A DNA stretch of 64,000 bases. Source: Amphibacillus sediminis NBRC 103570 (GTDB lineage Bacteria; Bacillota; Bacilli; Bacillales; Amphibacillaceae). How positions within the stretch are numbered: the stretch's first letter is position 1; each line of letters opens with the position of its first letter. The notes under the pieces were generated by a model. That model saw nothing but the letters and a program-made list of their open reading frames with translations. It made no database searches and was not told where the DNA came from. The translations under genes were made by a program, and so were the position numbers. The stretch covers positions 186,001 through 250,000 of the forward strand of contig NZ_BCQW01000003.1 of the NCBI RefSeq assembly GCF_001552275.1, in the 5' to 3' direction. This document shows positions 22,201 through 33,290 of this stretch, piece after piece.

Positions 22201-22488
22201 TAAGCCTGTCTGACCACCTAGTGTTGGTAAAATGGCATCAGGTCTTTCTTTACGGATAATTTTAGCAATAAATTCTACCGTTAAAGGCTCCATATAAACG
22301 GTATCTGCTACCGTATGATCGGTCATAATTGTGGCTGGATTTGAATTGGCAAGTATAACTGTGTAGCCTTCTTCTTTTAGCGCTTGACAGGCTTGTGTAC
22401 CAGAATAGTCAAATTCGGCAGCTTGTCCGATTATAATTGGCCCTGAACCAATAACAAGTATTTTCTCTATATCTGTACGCTTTGGCAT
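19288..22488 (-). CDS. pyrAB: Carbamoyl-phosphate synthase large subunit, pyrimidine-specific
   Basis: Makes carbamoyl phosphate from bicarbonate, ATP and ammonia supplied by PyrAA. The 1066 residues contain the duplicated ATP-grasp halves, each opening with a related GSGPI..GQ motif ([20 protein letters not shown] and [20 protein letters not shown]). The glycine loop GGTGGG, the metal sites [12 protein letters not shown] and [12 protein letters not shown], and a C-terminal MGS-like regulatory domain (about residues 935-1060) are present. Overlaps with pyrAA (22 bases) and pyrK (1 base) show tight coupling. Confidence 0.96.
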
Positions 22489-23573
22489 GTATTTACCCCC
22501 TTGGATTGTTGCTTAAATGATTTAATCTGTTCGATAAATTGATCAAATAAATAACTTGTATCCTCTGGTCCTGGTGAGCTTTCCGGATGATACTGTACGG
22601 AAAAGGCAGGGTAATAACGATGGCGGATGCCTTCAACGGAATTATCGTTAATAGCAATATGGGTTAACACTAAATCAGTATGGTCAATTGATGAAGCCGT
22701 AACGGCATAACCATGGTTTTGAGAGGTTAAGTAAGTTCGGTTTAGCTTTAGATCTTTGACAGGATGGTTGGATCCACGATGACCAAACTTCATTTTTTCT
22801 GTATTGGCACCACAGGCTAAAGCTAATAGTTGATGACCCAAGCAAATTCCGAAGATTGGAGCTTTACCTAGCAGTTCCTTAATCATGACGATAGCTTGAG
22901 GGACATCTTTAGGATCACCAGGGCCATTTGTTAGCATGATCCCGTCTGGCTTAAGGGCTAAAATATCTTGAGCCGAGTATGAATAAGGTACGACCGTTAC
23001 ATGACAATGACGCTTAGTTAGATCACGTAATATCCCATGCTTCATTCCAAAATCAACTAAGACAATTCGATAGCCTCTTCCTGGGACAACATATGGATTT
23101 TGGGTCGAGACAAGCTGGACTTGATTGGTCAGTGGCGTTTGAAAGCTAACCTGATCAAATGTGAGCTGTGAATTCGGTTTGGTTAGAATAGCCCGCATCG
23201 TGCCATGGTTTCGAATCAATTTGGCCAATCGTCTTGTATCAATCCCGGCAATACCAGGAATACCTTTTGCAGCTAAAAAGGTATCTAACGTTTGCTCACT
23301 ACGAAAATTAGATGGCTGTTGACACCATTCTTTGACAATTAAACCATGAATCGATGGCTGAATGGATTCAAAGTCATCACGATTGATGCCATAATTTCCA
23401 ATTAACGGATACGTCATGGTAACCATTTGACCACAGTAAGAAGGATCTGATAATATCTCCTGGTAACCAGTCATACCGGTATTAAACACGATTTCACCAT
23501 GATACTGCTCCATTGCTCCGAAAGCCGCTCCGGTAAAAATGGTTCCATCTTCCAAAATTAATTGTCGATACAT
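22467..23573 (-). CDS. pyrAA: Carbamoyl-phosphate synthase small (glutaminase) subunit
   Basis: Class I glutamine amidotransferase that delivers ammonia to PyrAB. The N-terminal small-subunit domain ([31 protein letters not shown]) is followed by the amidotransferase domain with the nucleophile in [13 protein letters not shown] and the catalytic His-Glu in [16 protein letters not shown]. The 368 residues are normal. Its overlap with pyrC is 16 bases. Confidence 0.96.
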   Translation of the reverse strand: MYRQLILEDGTIFTGAAFGAMEQYHGEIVFNTGMTGYQEILSDPSYCGQMVTMTYPLIGNYGINRDDFESIQPSIHGLIVKEWCQQPSNFRSEQTLDTFLAAKGIPGIAGIDTRRLAKLIRNHGTMRAILTKPNSQLTFDQVSFQTPLTNQVQLVSTQNPYVVPGRGYRIVLVDFGMKHGILRDLTKRHCHVTVVPYSYSAQDILALKPDGIMLTNGPGDPKDVPQAIVMIKELLGKAPIFGICLGHQLLALACGANTEKMKFGHRGSNHPVKDLKLNRTYLTSQNHGYAVTASSIDHTDLVLTHIAINDNSVEGIRHRYYPAFSVQYHPESSPGPEDTSYLFDQFIEQIKSFKQQSKGVNTCQSVQI

Positions 23574-24865
23574 GAGCTTTCCCCCTCTTGATAAACAATT
23601 TGGCCATTAACGATGGTCATAACTGGCTTTCCAATAACATTCCATTGATTAAATGGCGTATTTCGTCCTTTTGACTCAAACTGGTTAGCGTCAATGGTCC
23701 ACTTTTTCTCTAAATCTAACAAAACCAGATCAGCATCAGCACCAAGTTCAATTCTTCCTTTAGCTAAGTTAAACACTTGTGCCGGCTTGATTGTCAGCCA
23801 TTCGATTAATTCTGTTAAGGTACATTTTTCGGTCTTAACAAAGTGCGTGTGTAATAAAGCAAAGGCTGTTTCCAAACCAACGATTCCAAATGGGGCCAAA
23901 TCGATTGTGTTTGATTTTTCCTCTTTGGTATGAGGAGCATGATCTGTTGCAATAAAATCAATGGTCCCGTCCTTTAGTCCTTCCCATAAAGCTGCCTGAT
24001 CTGCCACCCCTCTTAGCGGTGGATTCATTTTGTAGTTGGAATCTGGAGTTTGAATATCTGTCTCATTTAATAATAAATGGTGTGGCGATACTTCCGCTGT
24101 AACGGAAATTCCAGCCCGTTTGGCATCACGGATGACTCGAACAGATTCTTTCGTACTAACATGGCATACGTGATAATGAGATCCAGTCGCTTCCGCTAAT
24201 AAAACATCTCGTGCGATTTGTGTTGATTCACATACAGATGGAATGCCATTTAAACCAAGTCTTTGACTAACTTCTCCTTGATGGACACTTCCATTATTAA
24301 TTAGACGATTATCCTCACAATGCGCCACAATGGGGCGATTTATTTGGTTAGCTCGCTGCATCGCAAGCATCATATCACCAGCTGATTGAATACCTACACC
24401 GTCATCAGTAAATGCAAATGCGCCTGCTGCCGCTAAGCTTGAGAAGTCAACTAGTTCTTTACCTTTTAAGCCTTTAGTAATAGAGGCATATGGTAGCACA
24501 TTGACAACGGCTTGGTCATGAATGACCTTTAATAGGCTAGATAGTGCCTCAACATGATCAGGAACAGGGTTTGTGTTCGGCATCGCACAGATTGTAGTAA
24601 AGCCACCAGCTGCCGCTGCCCTAGTACCGGTTACAATCGTCTCTTTTTGCTCACCTCCTGGTTCTCTTAAATGGACATGAACATCAATAAAACCAGGTGC
24701 AATCCATTTGTTTTTCCCATCGATCAAGTCGTCATCTTGATTAGATCCTATCTCTGCAGCTATTTCTATAATTTTTCCTTTTTCTATCTTGATATCAACC
24801 GACTCGATCTCACCATTGCTGTGCATGTGCATACATTGTTTGATGATTTTCGCCAACTGCTTCAT
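23558..24865 (-). CDS. pyrC: Dihydroorotase
   Basis: Zinc amidohydrolase that cyclises carbamoyl aspartate to dihydroorotate. Metal-ligand motifs are [13 protein letters not shown] (HxH), the later histidines in [11 protein letters not shown], and [15 protein letters not shown] (catalytic Asp). [11 protein letters not shown] is characteristic of the Bacillus-type class I enzyme. The chosen start (ATG 24865) aligns with family N-termini but makes a 56-base overlap with pyrB, and its ribosome binding site (AGGGGG abutting the ATG) is too close. Later ATGs at residues 12 and 14 would shorten the first strand. Confidence 0.94.
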   Translation of the reverse strand: MKQLAKIIKQCMHMHSNGEIESVDIKIEKGKIIEIAAEIGSNQDDDLIDGKNKWIAPGFIDVHVHLREPGGEQKETIVTGTRAAAAGGFTTICAMPNTNPVPDHVEALSSLLKVIHDQAVVNVLPYASITKGLKGKELVDFSSLAAAGAFAFTDDGVGIQSAGDMMLAMQRANQINRPIVAHCEDNRLINNGSVHQGEVSQRLGLNGIPSVCESTQIARDVLLAEATGSHYHVCHVSTKESVRVIRDAKRAGISVTAEVSPHHLLLNETDIQTPDSNYKMNPPLRGVADQAALWEGLKDGTIDFIATDHAPHTKEEKSNTIDLAPFGIVGLETAFALLHTHFVKTEKCTLTELIEWLTIKPAQVFNLAKGRIELGADADLVLLDLEKKWTIDANQFESKGRNTPFNQWNVIGKPVMTIVNGQIVYQEGESSCIDN

Positions 24866-25751
24866 CCCCCTTGTTTAGTAGCATATTTAATACAGCCATT
24901 CGCGTATAAACGCCATACTCCATTTGTTTAAAAATACGAGAGCGCTCGCACTCTACCAAACAATCCTCGATCTCAACATTTCGATTAACTGGTGCAGGGT
25001 GCATAATAATTGCATTTGACTTCATTCTCTGTTCTCGCTCTTTAGTCAAGCCATAGCGGGCTAAATATTGTTGAGCAGATAAATTTGTCTGATGCTGATG
25101 TCGCTCTAGTTGGATCCTTAGTAACATAGCAACATCGCAATGTTCAATCGCTTCATCAAGATCTAGATATGGATAGTCAATATTGGGATCCTGCCATTCC
25201 TTCGGACAAGAAAGAAAGACTTCTGCTCCTAGCGTTTTGAGGGCTAATGCATTTGAACGGGCAACTCGACTATGAAGAATATCACCAATCATTAAAACTT
25301 TTAAATCTTTAAAATAGCTAAATTCCTTATACATGGTATACAAATCAAGTAAGGATTGGGTTGGATGCTCTCCCTTACCATCCCCAGCATTGATGACAGG
25401 CACAGGTAATTGCTCTGCTAATAGCTGGACTTGATTATCGACTGGATGACGGATAATTAATGCCTCTGCCCCTATTGAGCTAAATGTTTTAGCCGTATCG
25501 TAAATACTTTCACCCTTTTGCTCACTTGAGCTGTCACAATGGAAATCAAGGATCTCTAGTCCTAGTTTCTTCTCTGCTACTTCAAAGCTCATTTTCGTTC
25601 GTGTGCTCGGCTCATAAAAAAGGTTGGCAACAAAACGTTTACCTTCTTTTGTCAAATTAGAATATTGACCACGCTCATATTGCTCAGCAAGCTTGATTAA
25701 TTGCTGAATTTCTCCTGCACTCAGATCCTTCATGGAGACAAAATGATTCAT
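24810..25751 (-). CDS. pyrB: Aspartate carbamoyltransferase catalytic subunit
   Basis: Condenses carbamoyl phosphate with aspartate. It shows the carbamoyl-phosphate site [13 protein letters not shown] near residue 50, the [11 protein letters not shown] motif, and the aspartate-side motif [19 protein letters not shown] closes the C-terminal domain. The start selected is ATG 25751 with AGAGGTGACG; an upstream in-frame extension of 18 residues lies in the intergenic leader and has no family similarity. No regulatory PyrI is present, as in other Bacilli. Confidence 0.95.
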   Translation of the reverse strand: MNHFVSMKDLSAGEIQQLIKLAEQYERGQYSNLTKEGKRFVANLFYEPSTRTKMSFEVAEKKLGLEILDFHCDSSSEQKGESIYDTAKTFSSIGAEALIIRHPVDNQVQLLAEQLPVPVINAGDGKGEHPTQSLLDLYTMYKEFSYFKDLKVLMIGDILHSRVARSNALALKTLGAEVFLSCPKEWQDPNIDYPYLDLDEAIEHCDVAMLLRIQLERHQHQTNLSAQQYLARYGLTKEREQRMKSNAIIMHPAPVNRNVEIEDCLVECERSRIFKQMEYGVYTRMAVLNMLLNKGDEAVGENHQTMYAHAQQW

Positions 25752-25831
25752 CAGCGTCACCTCTTGATTTGTTTTGTTAGACTGTTTTTCTAAATTCATA
25801 GGCAAGGACTTAACCTTCTCCCATACCCATA

Positions 25832-25874
25832 CTTTTTGATAAAAAGGACTAGCAGAAAATCCTTTGCTAGTCCT
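25832..25874 (-). terminator. Intrinsic terminator between pyrP and pyrB
   Basis: On the minus strand AGGACTAGCA (25874-25865) pairs with TGCTAGTCCT (25854-25845), followed by a run of Ts. The stem overlaps the pyrP stop codon. In B. subtilis this interval carries the third PyrR attenuator. I could not find the GTCCnGnGAGGCT PyrR-binding motif within about 200 bases upstream. Confidence 0.8.
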
Positions 25875-27222
25875 CTTTTACTATTGCTTTTTCTTTTTCT
25901 CCATTGGCTAACTCTTTACCTGGTAAAATAAGATTTAAAATAACACCAATAATTGCAGCTAGTGCCATGCCAGAAATCTCGACATTCACATCAAAGATTG
26001 AAAAACGCACAATCGCGCCACCAATTCCAATAACTAAGATGATCGCTGTAATAATTAAATTGCGATTTTGGGCTAAGTTAACTTGATTATCAACAAGCAT
26101 ACGTAGACCACTTGATGCAATGATCCCGAATAATAGGATAGATACGCCCCCCATAACTGGCGATGGTATAGAAGAAATAATATCTGATATGATTCCAATA
26201 AAGCCGAAGCAAATCGCTAACACTGCCGCACCACCAATAACAAATACACTAAAGATTCGTGTAATAGCCAACACACCGATATTTTCACCGTATGTTGTGT
26301 TTGGTGGTCCCCCTAAGCATGCAGAAATCATTGTTGCTACACCATCACCCAAAATAGAACGGTGGAGGCCTGGTTCTTTAACAAAGTTTCTACCAACAAC
26401 ATTAGATAAGACCATCTGATCACCAATATGCTCAGCAATTGTAACAATGGAGACAGGGATCATAACTGCGGCAATACTCCAGCTCATCACACTAAATGGT
26501 GAATAATGAACAAATGGAATAACAAAATCCGGCATGATGAAGATGGCTGAGAAAAAAGCACCTATTGAATCAGCATTAACAATGGCTGACCAGCTTTCAC
26601 TAATAGCTGAAGTATCTACAATTCCTAAAATTAGAGACAAACTATATCCAGAAATAATACCAATTAAGATCGGTACAAGTCCGAAGAAGCCTTTAAAGAA
26701 AAGGGAACCAATCACTGTTACAGCTAAGGTAAAGAGCGCAACTGTGAAGTAAGTACCACTGTAATTCCCATCAACGTTCATCGCCATATCAATGGCAGTA
26801 GGAGCTAGACCTAAACCAATGACCACAATAACGGGACCTACTACTACCGGTGGTAGTACTTTCATGATCCAATCTAAGCCAAACGATCCAATTAATAAGG
26901 CAATTAAACCATAGGAAATCCCTGCCAAGAAGCTACCAATCATCGCAGTTGGCACACCGCCACCAGCAATAGCCACTGTCAATGGTGTAATGAATGCAAA
27001 GCTTGAGCCTAAATAAGCTGGAATTTTCCCTTTAGTAATGAGTAGATAAGCAAGTGTACCAGACCCACTTGAAATTAGTGCAACTGATGGTGATAACCCT
27101 GTTAAAAAAGGAACCAGTACTGTTGAGCCAAACATTGCAAACAAATGCTGCAAACTCAGCATAAACCATTTTGATTTTTTAGGAATATCTCCTACATCCA
27201 TAACCATATCTAATCTTTCCAT
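25867..27222 (-). CDS. pyrP: Uracil permease
   Basis: Uracil:proton symporter of the nucleobase-ascorbate transporter family (NCS2); integral membrane, with about 12-14 hydrophobic segments. Signature blocks are FMLSLQHLFAMFGSTVLVPFL near the N-terminus, IPAYLGSSFAFITPL, and the substrate-binding TIAEHIGDQMVLS and GGPPNTTYGENIGV. The start is ATG 27222 with a strong GAGGAGGATG site. A longer open frame runs back through the PyrR terminator and is not real. It lies between two pyr-leader terminators, as in B. subtilis. Confidence 0.95.
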   Translation of the reverse strand: MERLDMVMDVGDIPKKSKWFMLSLQHLFAMFGSTVLVPFLTGLSPSVALISSGSGTLAYLLITKGKIPAYLGSSFAFITPLTVAIAGGGVPTAMIGSFLAGISYGLIALLIGSFGLDWIMKVLPPVVVGPVIVVIGLGLAPTAIDMAMNVDGNYSGTYFTVALFTLAVTVIGSLFFKGFFGLVPILIGIISGYSLSLILGIVDTSAISESWSAIVNADSIGAFFSAIFIMPDFVIPFVHYSPFSVMSWSIAAVMIPVSIVTIAEHIGDQMVLSNVVGRNFVKEPGLHRSILGDGVATMISACLGGPPNTTYGENIGVLAITRIFSVFVIGGAAVLAICFGFIGIISDIISSIPSPVMGGVSILLFGIIASSGLRMLVDNQVNLAQNRNLIITAIILVIGIGGAIVRFSIFDVNVEISGMALAAIIGVILNLILPGKELANGEKEKAIVKED

Positions 27223-27311
27223 AATGACATCCTCCTCACGCTTACAATCAATGATTAAAAGTTTAATTAGTGTTTTTATTGGTACTATGACTTCCATCTC
27301 GTTTAATCCAT

Positions 27312-27342
27312 AAAAAAACCTCTTTGCAAAGTCGCAAAGAGG
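27312..27342 (-). terminator. PyrR-controlled attenuator terminator before pyrP
   Basis: On the minus strand CCTCTTTGCGAC is followed by the pairing arm GCAAAGAGG and then TTTTTTTATGG. It lies 35 bases after the PyrR-binding motif at 27377-27400 and 90 bases before the pyrP start, the arrangement of the pyr attenuators. Confidence 0.85.
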
Positions 27343-27376
27343 TAGACGTGCTAAATGTATACACGTATCCCTTAAC

Positions 27377-27400
27377 AACCTTGCAAGCCTCACGGGACTT
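27377..27400 (-). promoter_or_regulatory. PyrR-binding anti-antiterminator, pyrR-pyrP interval
   Basis: The minus strand reads AAGTCCCGTGAGGCTTGCAA, matching the conserved binding-loop core GTCCnGnGAGGCT of PyrR-regulated leaders. UMP-bound PyrR is expected to stabilise this hairpin and allow the downstream terminator to form when pyrimidines are abundant. Confidence 0.88.
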
Positions 27401-27416
27401 ACTTAAAGGTTTCGAT

Positions 27417-27962
<546 letters not shown>

Positions 27963-28048
27963 TCACTGCCCCCTATACTAAAATAACCCGATTGACATTT
28001 CGTTTACCAAGTAAAGTTAATGCCATCTTCTATTTATTGACTTAATTT

Positions 28049-28104
28049 AGAAAGTTGGAACACCCGTATGAGGCGTTGGAGCTGATCCACTCCTTTAACT
28101 TTCT
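28049..28104 (-). ncRNA. Small three-way-junction-like structure in the pyrR leader
   Basis: On the minus strand AGAAAGTT (28104-28097) pairs with AACTTTCT (28056-28049). Inside it are two further hairpins, GGAG/CTCC and ACGCC/GGGTGT. The 56-base structure lies between the pyr attenuator terminator and pyrR. I do not recognise it. It lacks tRNA landmarks and hammerhead core bases. Confidence 0.35.
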
Positions 28105-28112
28105 CACATACC

Positions 28113-28149
28113 AAAAAATCCCTTTTCCGTGTACAGAAAAGGGATTTAG
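28113..28149 (-). terminator. PyrR-controlled attenuator terminator before pyrR
   Basis: On the minus strand AAATCCCTTTTC pairs with GAAAAGGGATTT, followed by a T-run (GATTTTTTGG). It lies about 35 bases downstream of the PyrR motif at 28184-28206. Confidence 0.85.
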
Positions 28150-28183
28150 ATATATGTTTGATATCTAAAGCAGTTAAGTCATT

Positions 28184-28206
28184 CCTTTTCAGCCTCACGG
28201 GACTGT
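28184..28206 (-). promoter_or_regulatory. PyrR-binding anti-antiterminator, pyr operon leader
   Basis: The minus strand reads ACAGTCCCGTGAGGCTGAAA, matching the PyrR-binding core GTCCnGnGAGGCT. It is the first of two such sites and should control the whole operon including pyrR. Confidence 0.88.
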
Positions 28207-28258
28207 ATTTAAAGGTTATTTTATTCTTTACTCATTATTTCAAACTTCATTTTGAAAG

Positions 28259-29173
28259 TCAATGGGTTTGGCGAACTTTTTTCAATAGCTCGTCAAATTC
28301 TTTTGGAGGTTCAACATTAAACTGTAGCCACTCTTTTGTTCTTGGATGCTCAAAACCAAGCTCCTGAGCATGTAGTGCTTGTCCATTAGCTGATAACGTT
28401 TTACGTTGACCATATTTCGGATCACCTACAAGTGGAAAACCAATATATTTCATATGCACCCGAATTTGATGGGTGCGCCCCGTCTCTAATACACATTTTA
28501 CTAGGGTATATTGCTGATTAATCCGTTCAAGAACTTCAAAGTGTGTCACTGCTTCTCTTCCACCTGTAACGACTGCCATACTTTGACGATCTTGAGGATT
28601 TCTTGCAATGGGAGCTTCTATCGTCCCATATTCATGTGGTATAGCACCATGAACAAGGGCTAAATAAGATCGCTTTACTGTCTTATTTTTGAGTTGATCG
28701 GCTAGTCCTTGGTGGGTAAAGTCGTTTTTGGCTACCATGAGTAAACCGCTTGTATCTCGATCGATACGATGGACAATACCCGGTCGAATGACGCCATTAA
28801 TCCCAGATAAATCATCACAATGGTAAAGCAGGGCATTTACGAGTGTGCCAGAATAGTGTCCTGCTGATGGATGCACCACCATACCCTTTGGCTTATTGAC
28901 CACCAGCAAATCTTGATCCTGAAAGATAATGTCTAGCTCAATATTTTCTGGTTGTATTTCTAATCGCTCTGGCTCCGGCTCCTGCCATGTAATCTGTGCA
29001 CCAGCCTCACATCGGTAGTTGCTTTTCACGACCTTTTGATTAACTAAAACATGGCCATCTTTTATCCAGTTTTGAATTTGTGCCCGAGATAAGTCAGATA
29101 AGATCGTCGTTAACAATTTATCTAATCTAGTACTTGCCTCCTCGGTTGAAACAACATGCTCTCCTGAAATCAT
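28259..29173 (-). CDS. rluD: RluD-family 23S rRNA pseudouridine synthase (YlyB-like)
   Basis: Isomerises uridines in 23S rRNA. The N-terminal S4 RNA-binding domain (about residues 12-75; [22 protein letters not shown]) is followed by the synthase domain with the catalytic aspartate in [15 protein letters not shown], plus [13 protein letters not shown] and the [12 protein letters not shown] motif. The exact uridines modified cannot be deduced. Its start overlaps the lspA stop by four bases (ATGA type). Confidence 0.92.
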   Translation of the reverse strand: MISGEHVVSTEEASTRLDKLLTTILSDLSRAQIQNWIKDGHVLVNQKVVKSNYRCEAGAQITWQEPEPERLEIQPENIELDIIFQDQDLLVVNKPKGMVVHPSAGHYSGTLVNALLYHCDDLSGINGVIRPGIVHRIDRDTSGLLMVAKNDFTHQGLADQLKNKTVKRSYLALVHGAIPHEYGTIEAPIARNPQDRQSMAVVTGGREAVTHFEVLERINQQYTLVKCVLETGRTHQIRVHMKYIGFPLVGDPKYGQRKTLSANGQALHAQELGFEHPRTKEWLQFNVEPPKEFDELLKKVRQTH

Positions 29174-29637
29174 TTCTTTGCTCGTCCCTTTCGTAACTCT
29201 TCCCTTATCGTCATTATTGCAATTAAACTAACTCCAACCACCAATGATAAATCAGCTACATTAAAAATTGGAAAATTATAAGAGCCAATATAAACATTAA
29301 TAAAATCAACAACCTCTTGGAACCTTATCCGATCGATAAAATTACCAATTGCCCCACCTAAAACAAGAGCTAAGGCAAAACCATTCCATTTACTTTCTTC
29401 AGCAAACTTTTTCATATAATAAACAATTGCACCAATCACAATAAGGGTTATAATATAAAAGAAAATCATTTGCCCCTCTAGTATACCCCAAGCTGCCCCT
29501 GGGTTTCGGTGAGAGGTTATGTACAGCACATTCTCAATTATTTTAATGCTTTCACCAATTTCCATATTTGCGATAATCCACCACTTTGTTAATTGATCCA
29601 GCACAATGATACACAATGCAATCAAATAATAACGCAT
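29170..29637 (-). CDS. lspA: Lipoprotein signal peptidase (signal peptidase II)
   Basis: Membrane aspartic protease that cleaves lipoprotein signal peptides after lipid modification. There are four hydrophobic segments in 155 residues. The catalytic aspartates are in GNFIDRI (Asp102) and [10 protein letters not shown] (Asp129), and [10 protein letters not shown] is the conserved third motif. It is cotranscribed with rluD. The DksA-like ylyA gene found between ileS and lspA in B. subtilis is absent; a truncated family A repeat lies there instead. Confidence 0.95.
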   Translation of the reverse strand: MRYYLIALCIIVLDQLTKWWIIANMEIGESIKIIENVLYITSHRNPGAAWGILEGQMIFFYIITLIVIGAIVYYMKKFAEESKWNGFALALVLGGAIGNFIDRIRFQEVVDFINVYIGSYNFPIFNVADLSLVVGVSLIAIMTIREELRKGRAKK

Positions 29638-29856
29638 TGAAGGGCCTCCATTTCTATAACATCATTCTTTAGCATTTTACCATAGACTGATTAGCATTGC
29701 ATAAAAATAGTTTGTAGAAATTAAGTGAAAGCGGATTTTGTTAGAGCTTGTCGGAGCACTCAGCTACTCTCTTTGATTTGGCCTTCTTTTCTACACAAAC
29801 CACACGTCAGAAAAAACAATACACCCTCTTTGTCCATGACGCGAAATGCTTACAAA

Positions 29857-29961
29857 ACTAAACTTCGTTCAGTGGGGGTTTTCAACGCATAGGATGTGCT
29901 CGTGCAGACATTGCGACACGCGAACTTAGTCAGCTTCCTCTCTCCCACACTGAACGTTAGA
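29857..29961 (+). repeat. Dispersed repeat family A, truncated copy A3
   Basis: About 105 bp comprising only the first hairpin module (AACTTCGTTCAGTGGGGG through CACACTGAACGTTAG). It ends abruptly where the other copies continue with GTTGAACCAATCGGGC. It occupies part of the 465-base gene-free stretch between lspA and ileS; the rest holds the ileS terminator. Confidence 0.75.
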
Positions 29962-30007
29962 CATATTCTCATGCTAGGTACTGTAAGCTAAGTTGTCTAA
30001 AAAACAG

Positions 30008-30094
30008 TTAAAAAGCAATCAGAGTAGTTCAAGCTAGATTACCAATCATCAGTCACTGATCCGAAGATTGGGTGCAGCCCATCTCTGATTGCTT
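30008..30094 (-). terminator. Terminator after ileS
   Basis: On the minus strand AGCAATCAGAG (30093-30083) pairs with CTCTGATTGCT (30024-30014), followed by TTTTAACTG. The large loop holds a second small hairpin (ACCCAATC with GATTGGT). It lies 9 bases after the ileS stop. Confidence 0.7.
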
Positions 30095-30102
30095 TCAATT
30101 TT

Positions 30103-32850
30103 TTAATAGTGGTTTTCTACTATTTCTGCACAACGTAAACAAAGTGTTGGATGGTGTTTATGCTCACCGACAGTGTCTGAGGCAACCCAGCACCGTTCAC
30201 ATTTTTCTGCATCATATTTCTCTACCTTTACTTCGACATAGTTATAGCTATTTGCCATCTGTTCTGTGTCGATAAGGTCAACTTTGGATACAATAAAGAG
30301 CTGATCTAATCGATCAATATCCTCTAACAAGGCTTTCGTATTTTCATCTAGAGCACGAATCGTTAGCTTAGCCTCTAAAGATTTTCCAATTACTTTGTCT
30401 GCTCTTGCTTCTTCTAAAGCTTTTAATATATCATCACGTACAGCCATAAAATGATCCCATTTTTCCAATAAACCTTGACTGTTTGCTATTTTCTTCACGG
30501 AAGGCATATCAGTCAGTTGGACAAACGCAGCTTCTTTTGCAGGGATATAGCTCCATACCTCTTCTGCTGTATGAGTAAGGATCGGAGCAACCAATTGCAC
30601 TAAGCTCTGAACCATCTCGTAATATACCGTTTGAATTGAGCGACGTCTACGATGACCTACTGCTTCAATATAAAGAATATCCTTAGCATAGTCTAAGTAA
30701 AAAGCACTTAGCTCGATTGAACAGAATTGGTGAATGGCTTGATAAACCATGGAAAAATCAAATTCCTCATAAGCTGTTTTCACTTTGCCAATCAACTGTT
30801 GTAGCTTTAGCAGCATGTAACGATCAATTTCGGCTAAGTCAGCTTCCGCTACTTGATGCTGTGCTGGGTCAAAGTCATTTAAATTACCCAGTAAAAATCT
30901 GAAGGTGTTACGAATCTTCCGATACCCTTCTGCTGTTTGTTTAATAATATCATCTGAGACACGTACATCAGCTTGATAATCAACCGATGCCACCCATAAA
31001 CGCAAAATATCTGCCCCATATTGTTTAATTATTTTGGATGGAACAATCACATTACCAATTGATTTACTCATTTTTCGTCCCTGACCATCTAATGTAAAAC
31101 CATGACTGAGCACTGTTTTATAAGGCGCTTGGCCAGTTACAGCAACAGCGGTTGACAGTGATGAGTTAAACCAGCCACGATACTGGTCAGATCCCTCTAA
31201 ATATAGATCAGCTGGCCGACGTAACTCAGGTCGTTCAACTAAAACACCTTGATGTGAGGAGCCTGAATCAAACCAAACATCCATAATATCCATTTCTTTA
31301 GTAAATTCACCATTTGGGCTATGCTCTGACGTAAACCCTTCTGGTAGAAGATCTTTTGCATCCCATTCAAACCAAATATTAGATCCATGTTGTCGGAAAA
31401 GACTTGCCACATGCTTAATGGTCTCATCCGTAATAATTGGGGTACGATCTTCTCCATAAAAGACAGGAATCGGAACACCCCAAATTCGCTGACGAGAGAT
31501 GCACCAGTCTTCTCGATCTCTAACCATATTAAACAAACGTGTTTCTCCCCAATTTGGCACCCAATTAATTCGTTGAATCTCTGCTAAAATCTCATCTCTA
31601 AAATCCTTAATCGATGCAAACCATTGGTTGGTTGCTCGATAAATAACCGGCTTCTTTGTTCGCCAATCGTGTGGGTAGGAATGGGTAATAAACTTCAAAG
31701 CAATTAGAGCATGGTTAGCCTCCAGCTGCTCAGAAATTAGCTTATTTGCTTTATCATAAAAAAGTCCCTCAAAGCCAGGCGCTTCATCTGTAAAGACACC
31801 TTTTTCATCAACTGGACATAGTACTTCTAAACCGTATTGTTTACCAACTAAAAAGTCATCCTCACCGTGTCCTGGCGCTGTATGAACAAGACCAGTTCCT
31901 CCATCCGTGGTCACGTGCTCTCCTAGAATAATCAAAGATTCTCGATCATAAAGTGGATGCTGTGCCACTAAACGTTCTGCTTCATGACCTTTAAAGGTTT
32001 TGATCACGTGATAGTTGGTCCACTCTAACTCCGTAGCCACTGATTCCAGTAAAGCTTGAGCAATAATTAGCTTTTCTTGATTAACGGATACAACAGCATA
32101 GTCCAAATTTCCATTTAAGGCAATCGCTAAATTTGCTGGAATTGTCCACGGTGTTGTTGTCCAAATCACAAAATTCTCATCACCTTCTAATAAATCACCA
32201 CCGTCTTTAACTTTAAATTTTACATAGATAGACGGTGAACGCTTATCTTGATATTCGATTTCAGCTTCTGCTAGTGCGGATTCAGAGGACGGAGACCAAT
32301 AAACCGGCTTAAGTCCTTTATAAATGTAACCCTTCTTAGCCATTTCGCCAAACACTTCAATTTGCGCCGCTTCATAAGCTTTATCTAGCGTAATATAAGG
32401 ATGATCCCAATCACCACGTACACCAAGTTGCTTAAATTGAGTACGTTGATTATCAACTTGCTTCAAGGCATATTCAGCACACTTCTGTCTGAATTCAGCA
32501 GCAGACATTTTCTTACGGTCGACTTTCTTTTTAGCCAGTGCCTGTTCAATAGGTAAACCATGCGTATCCCAACCAGGCACATATGGAGCGTTATACCCCG
32601 TCATTGACTTATATTTAACAATAAAGTCTTTTAAAATTTTGTTTAGTGCGTGCCCCATATGCAAATCTCCATTAGCATATGGAGGACCATCATGCAAGAT
32701 GTATAAAGGTCGATCCTTCGTTCTTTCTTGTACCTTTTGATAGAGCTGCTCTTCTTCCCACTGTTCTTGTAATTTTGGTTCTTTGTTCGGCAAGTTACCA
32801 CGCATTGGAAATGCTGTTTGTGGCATCAATAATGTTTCTTTATAATCCAT
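30103..32850 (-). CDS. ileS: Isoleucyl-tRNA synthetase
   Basis: Class I synthetase charging tRNA-Ile, with CP1 editing. The 915 residues show HIGH-like [11 protein letters not shown] near residue 58, the editing-domain block [15 protein letters not shown] in [10 protein letters not shown] near residue 595, and a C-terminal zinc finger with CERCW and CLRC. This is the bacterial-type enzyme closest in layout to B. subtilis IleS. Expression is controlled by the T-box leader at 32970-33215, so it should rise when tRNA-Ile is uncharged. Confidence 0.97.
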   Translation of the reverse strand: MDYKETLLMPQTAFPMRGNLPNKEPKLQEQWEEEQLYQKVQERTKDRPLYILHDGPPYANGDLHMGHALNKILKDFIVKYKSMTGYNAPYVPGWDTHGLPIEQALAKKKVDRKKMSAAEFRQKCAEYALKQVDNQRTQFKQLGVRGDWDHPYITLDKAYEAAQIEVFGEMAKKGYIYKGLKPVYWSPSSESALAEAEIEYQDKRSPSIYVKFKVKDGGDLLEGDENFVIWTTTPWTIPANLAIALNGNLDYAVVSVNQEKLIIAQALLESVATELEWTNYHVIKTFKGHEAERLVAQHPLYDRESLIILGEHVTTDGGTGLVHTAPGHGEDDFLVGKQYGLEVLCPVDEKGVFTDEAPGFEGLFYDKANKLISEQLEANHALIALKFITHSYPHDWRTKKPVIYRATNQWFASIKDFRDEILAEIQRINWVPNWGETRLFNMVRDREDWCISRQRIWGVPIPVFYGEDRTPIITDETIKHVASLFRQHGSNIWFEWDAKDLLPEGFTSEHSPNGEFTKEMDIMDVWFDSGSSHQGVLVERPELRRPADLYLEGSDQYRGWFNSSLSTAVAVTGQAPYKTVLSHGFTLDGQGRKMSKSIGNVIVPSKIIKQYGADILRLWVASVDYQADVRVSDDIIKQTAEGYRKIRNTFRFLLGNLNDFDPAQHQVAEADLAEIDRYMLLKLQQLIGKVKTAYEEFDFSMVYQAIHQFCSIELSAFYLDYAKDILYIEAVGHRRRRSIQTVYYEMVQSLVQLVAPILTHTAEEVWSYIPAKEAAFVQLTDMPSVKKIANSQGLLEKWDHFMAVRDDILKALEEARADKVIGKSLEAKLTIRALDENTKALLEDIDRLDQLFIVSKVDLIDTEQMANSYNYVEVKVEKYDAEKCERCWVASDTVGEHKHHPTLCLRCAEIVENHY

Positions 32851-32969
32851 TGTTAATCCTCCTTTAATTGAATCGACTTGATTGATCCAAATTATCTATC
32901 ACTCGGTAAGTAAGCTTTCTCTAGTGGACATTAGCTGGACTAGTCATTTAAGATAAATGCGGATCAAGC

Positions 32970-33215
32970 AAAATAAAAAAGAGTCCTCTTGTTCCCAAAA
33001 GGGACGAGAAGACTCGCGGTACCACCCTAGTTAGCCCTACTTAGATTAGTGCTCACTTAACATCGTAACGCGATGAACGTCCAAGCCTACTATTATGTTC
33101 AACTTGGAAGCTTGAGGGTGATTTTCGGTTGTTTCATTTCTCAGGCTCACACCATCCCTGATTCGCTTTAAAATTTCAGACAACTTACTCTTCCTCGCAT
33201 TGCTAATAAGACTTC
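32970..33215 (-). promoter_or_regulatory. T-box riboswitch (isoleucine) before ileS
   Basis: The minus strand carries the hallmark T-box sequence AGGGTGGTACCGCG (33029-33016). An intrinsic terminator follows, with a GAGTC..CTC stem (33015-33001 with 32996-32981) and a T-run. Upstream are Stem I features including GAGGAAGAGTA and an ATC triplet (33122-33120) in the loop GAAAATCACC, a likely isoleucine specifier codon. Distance and orientation to ileS are normal. Confidence 0.93.
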
Positions 33216-33290
33216 ATTCAATTTAACTTCTTCGTGATGAAAATTATATGTAATATTTCGTATTACGTCAAGTCGTGATCAAATTTGTCA

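Noticed and set aside
25867-27393. Longer pyrP reading frame starting at 27393
   Set aside because: The extra 57 codons run through the PyrR terminator; the start at 27222 has a strong ribosome binding site and matches the family.
28049-28104. tRNA-like cloverleaf in the pyrR leader
   Set aside because: Too short, no T-arm sequence, no anticodon stem-loop of normal size and no CCA-end acceptor layout.
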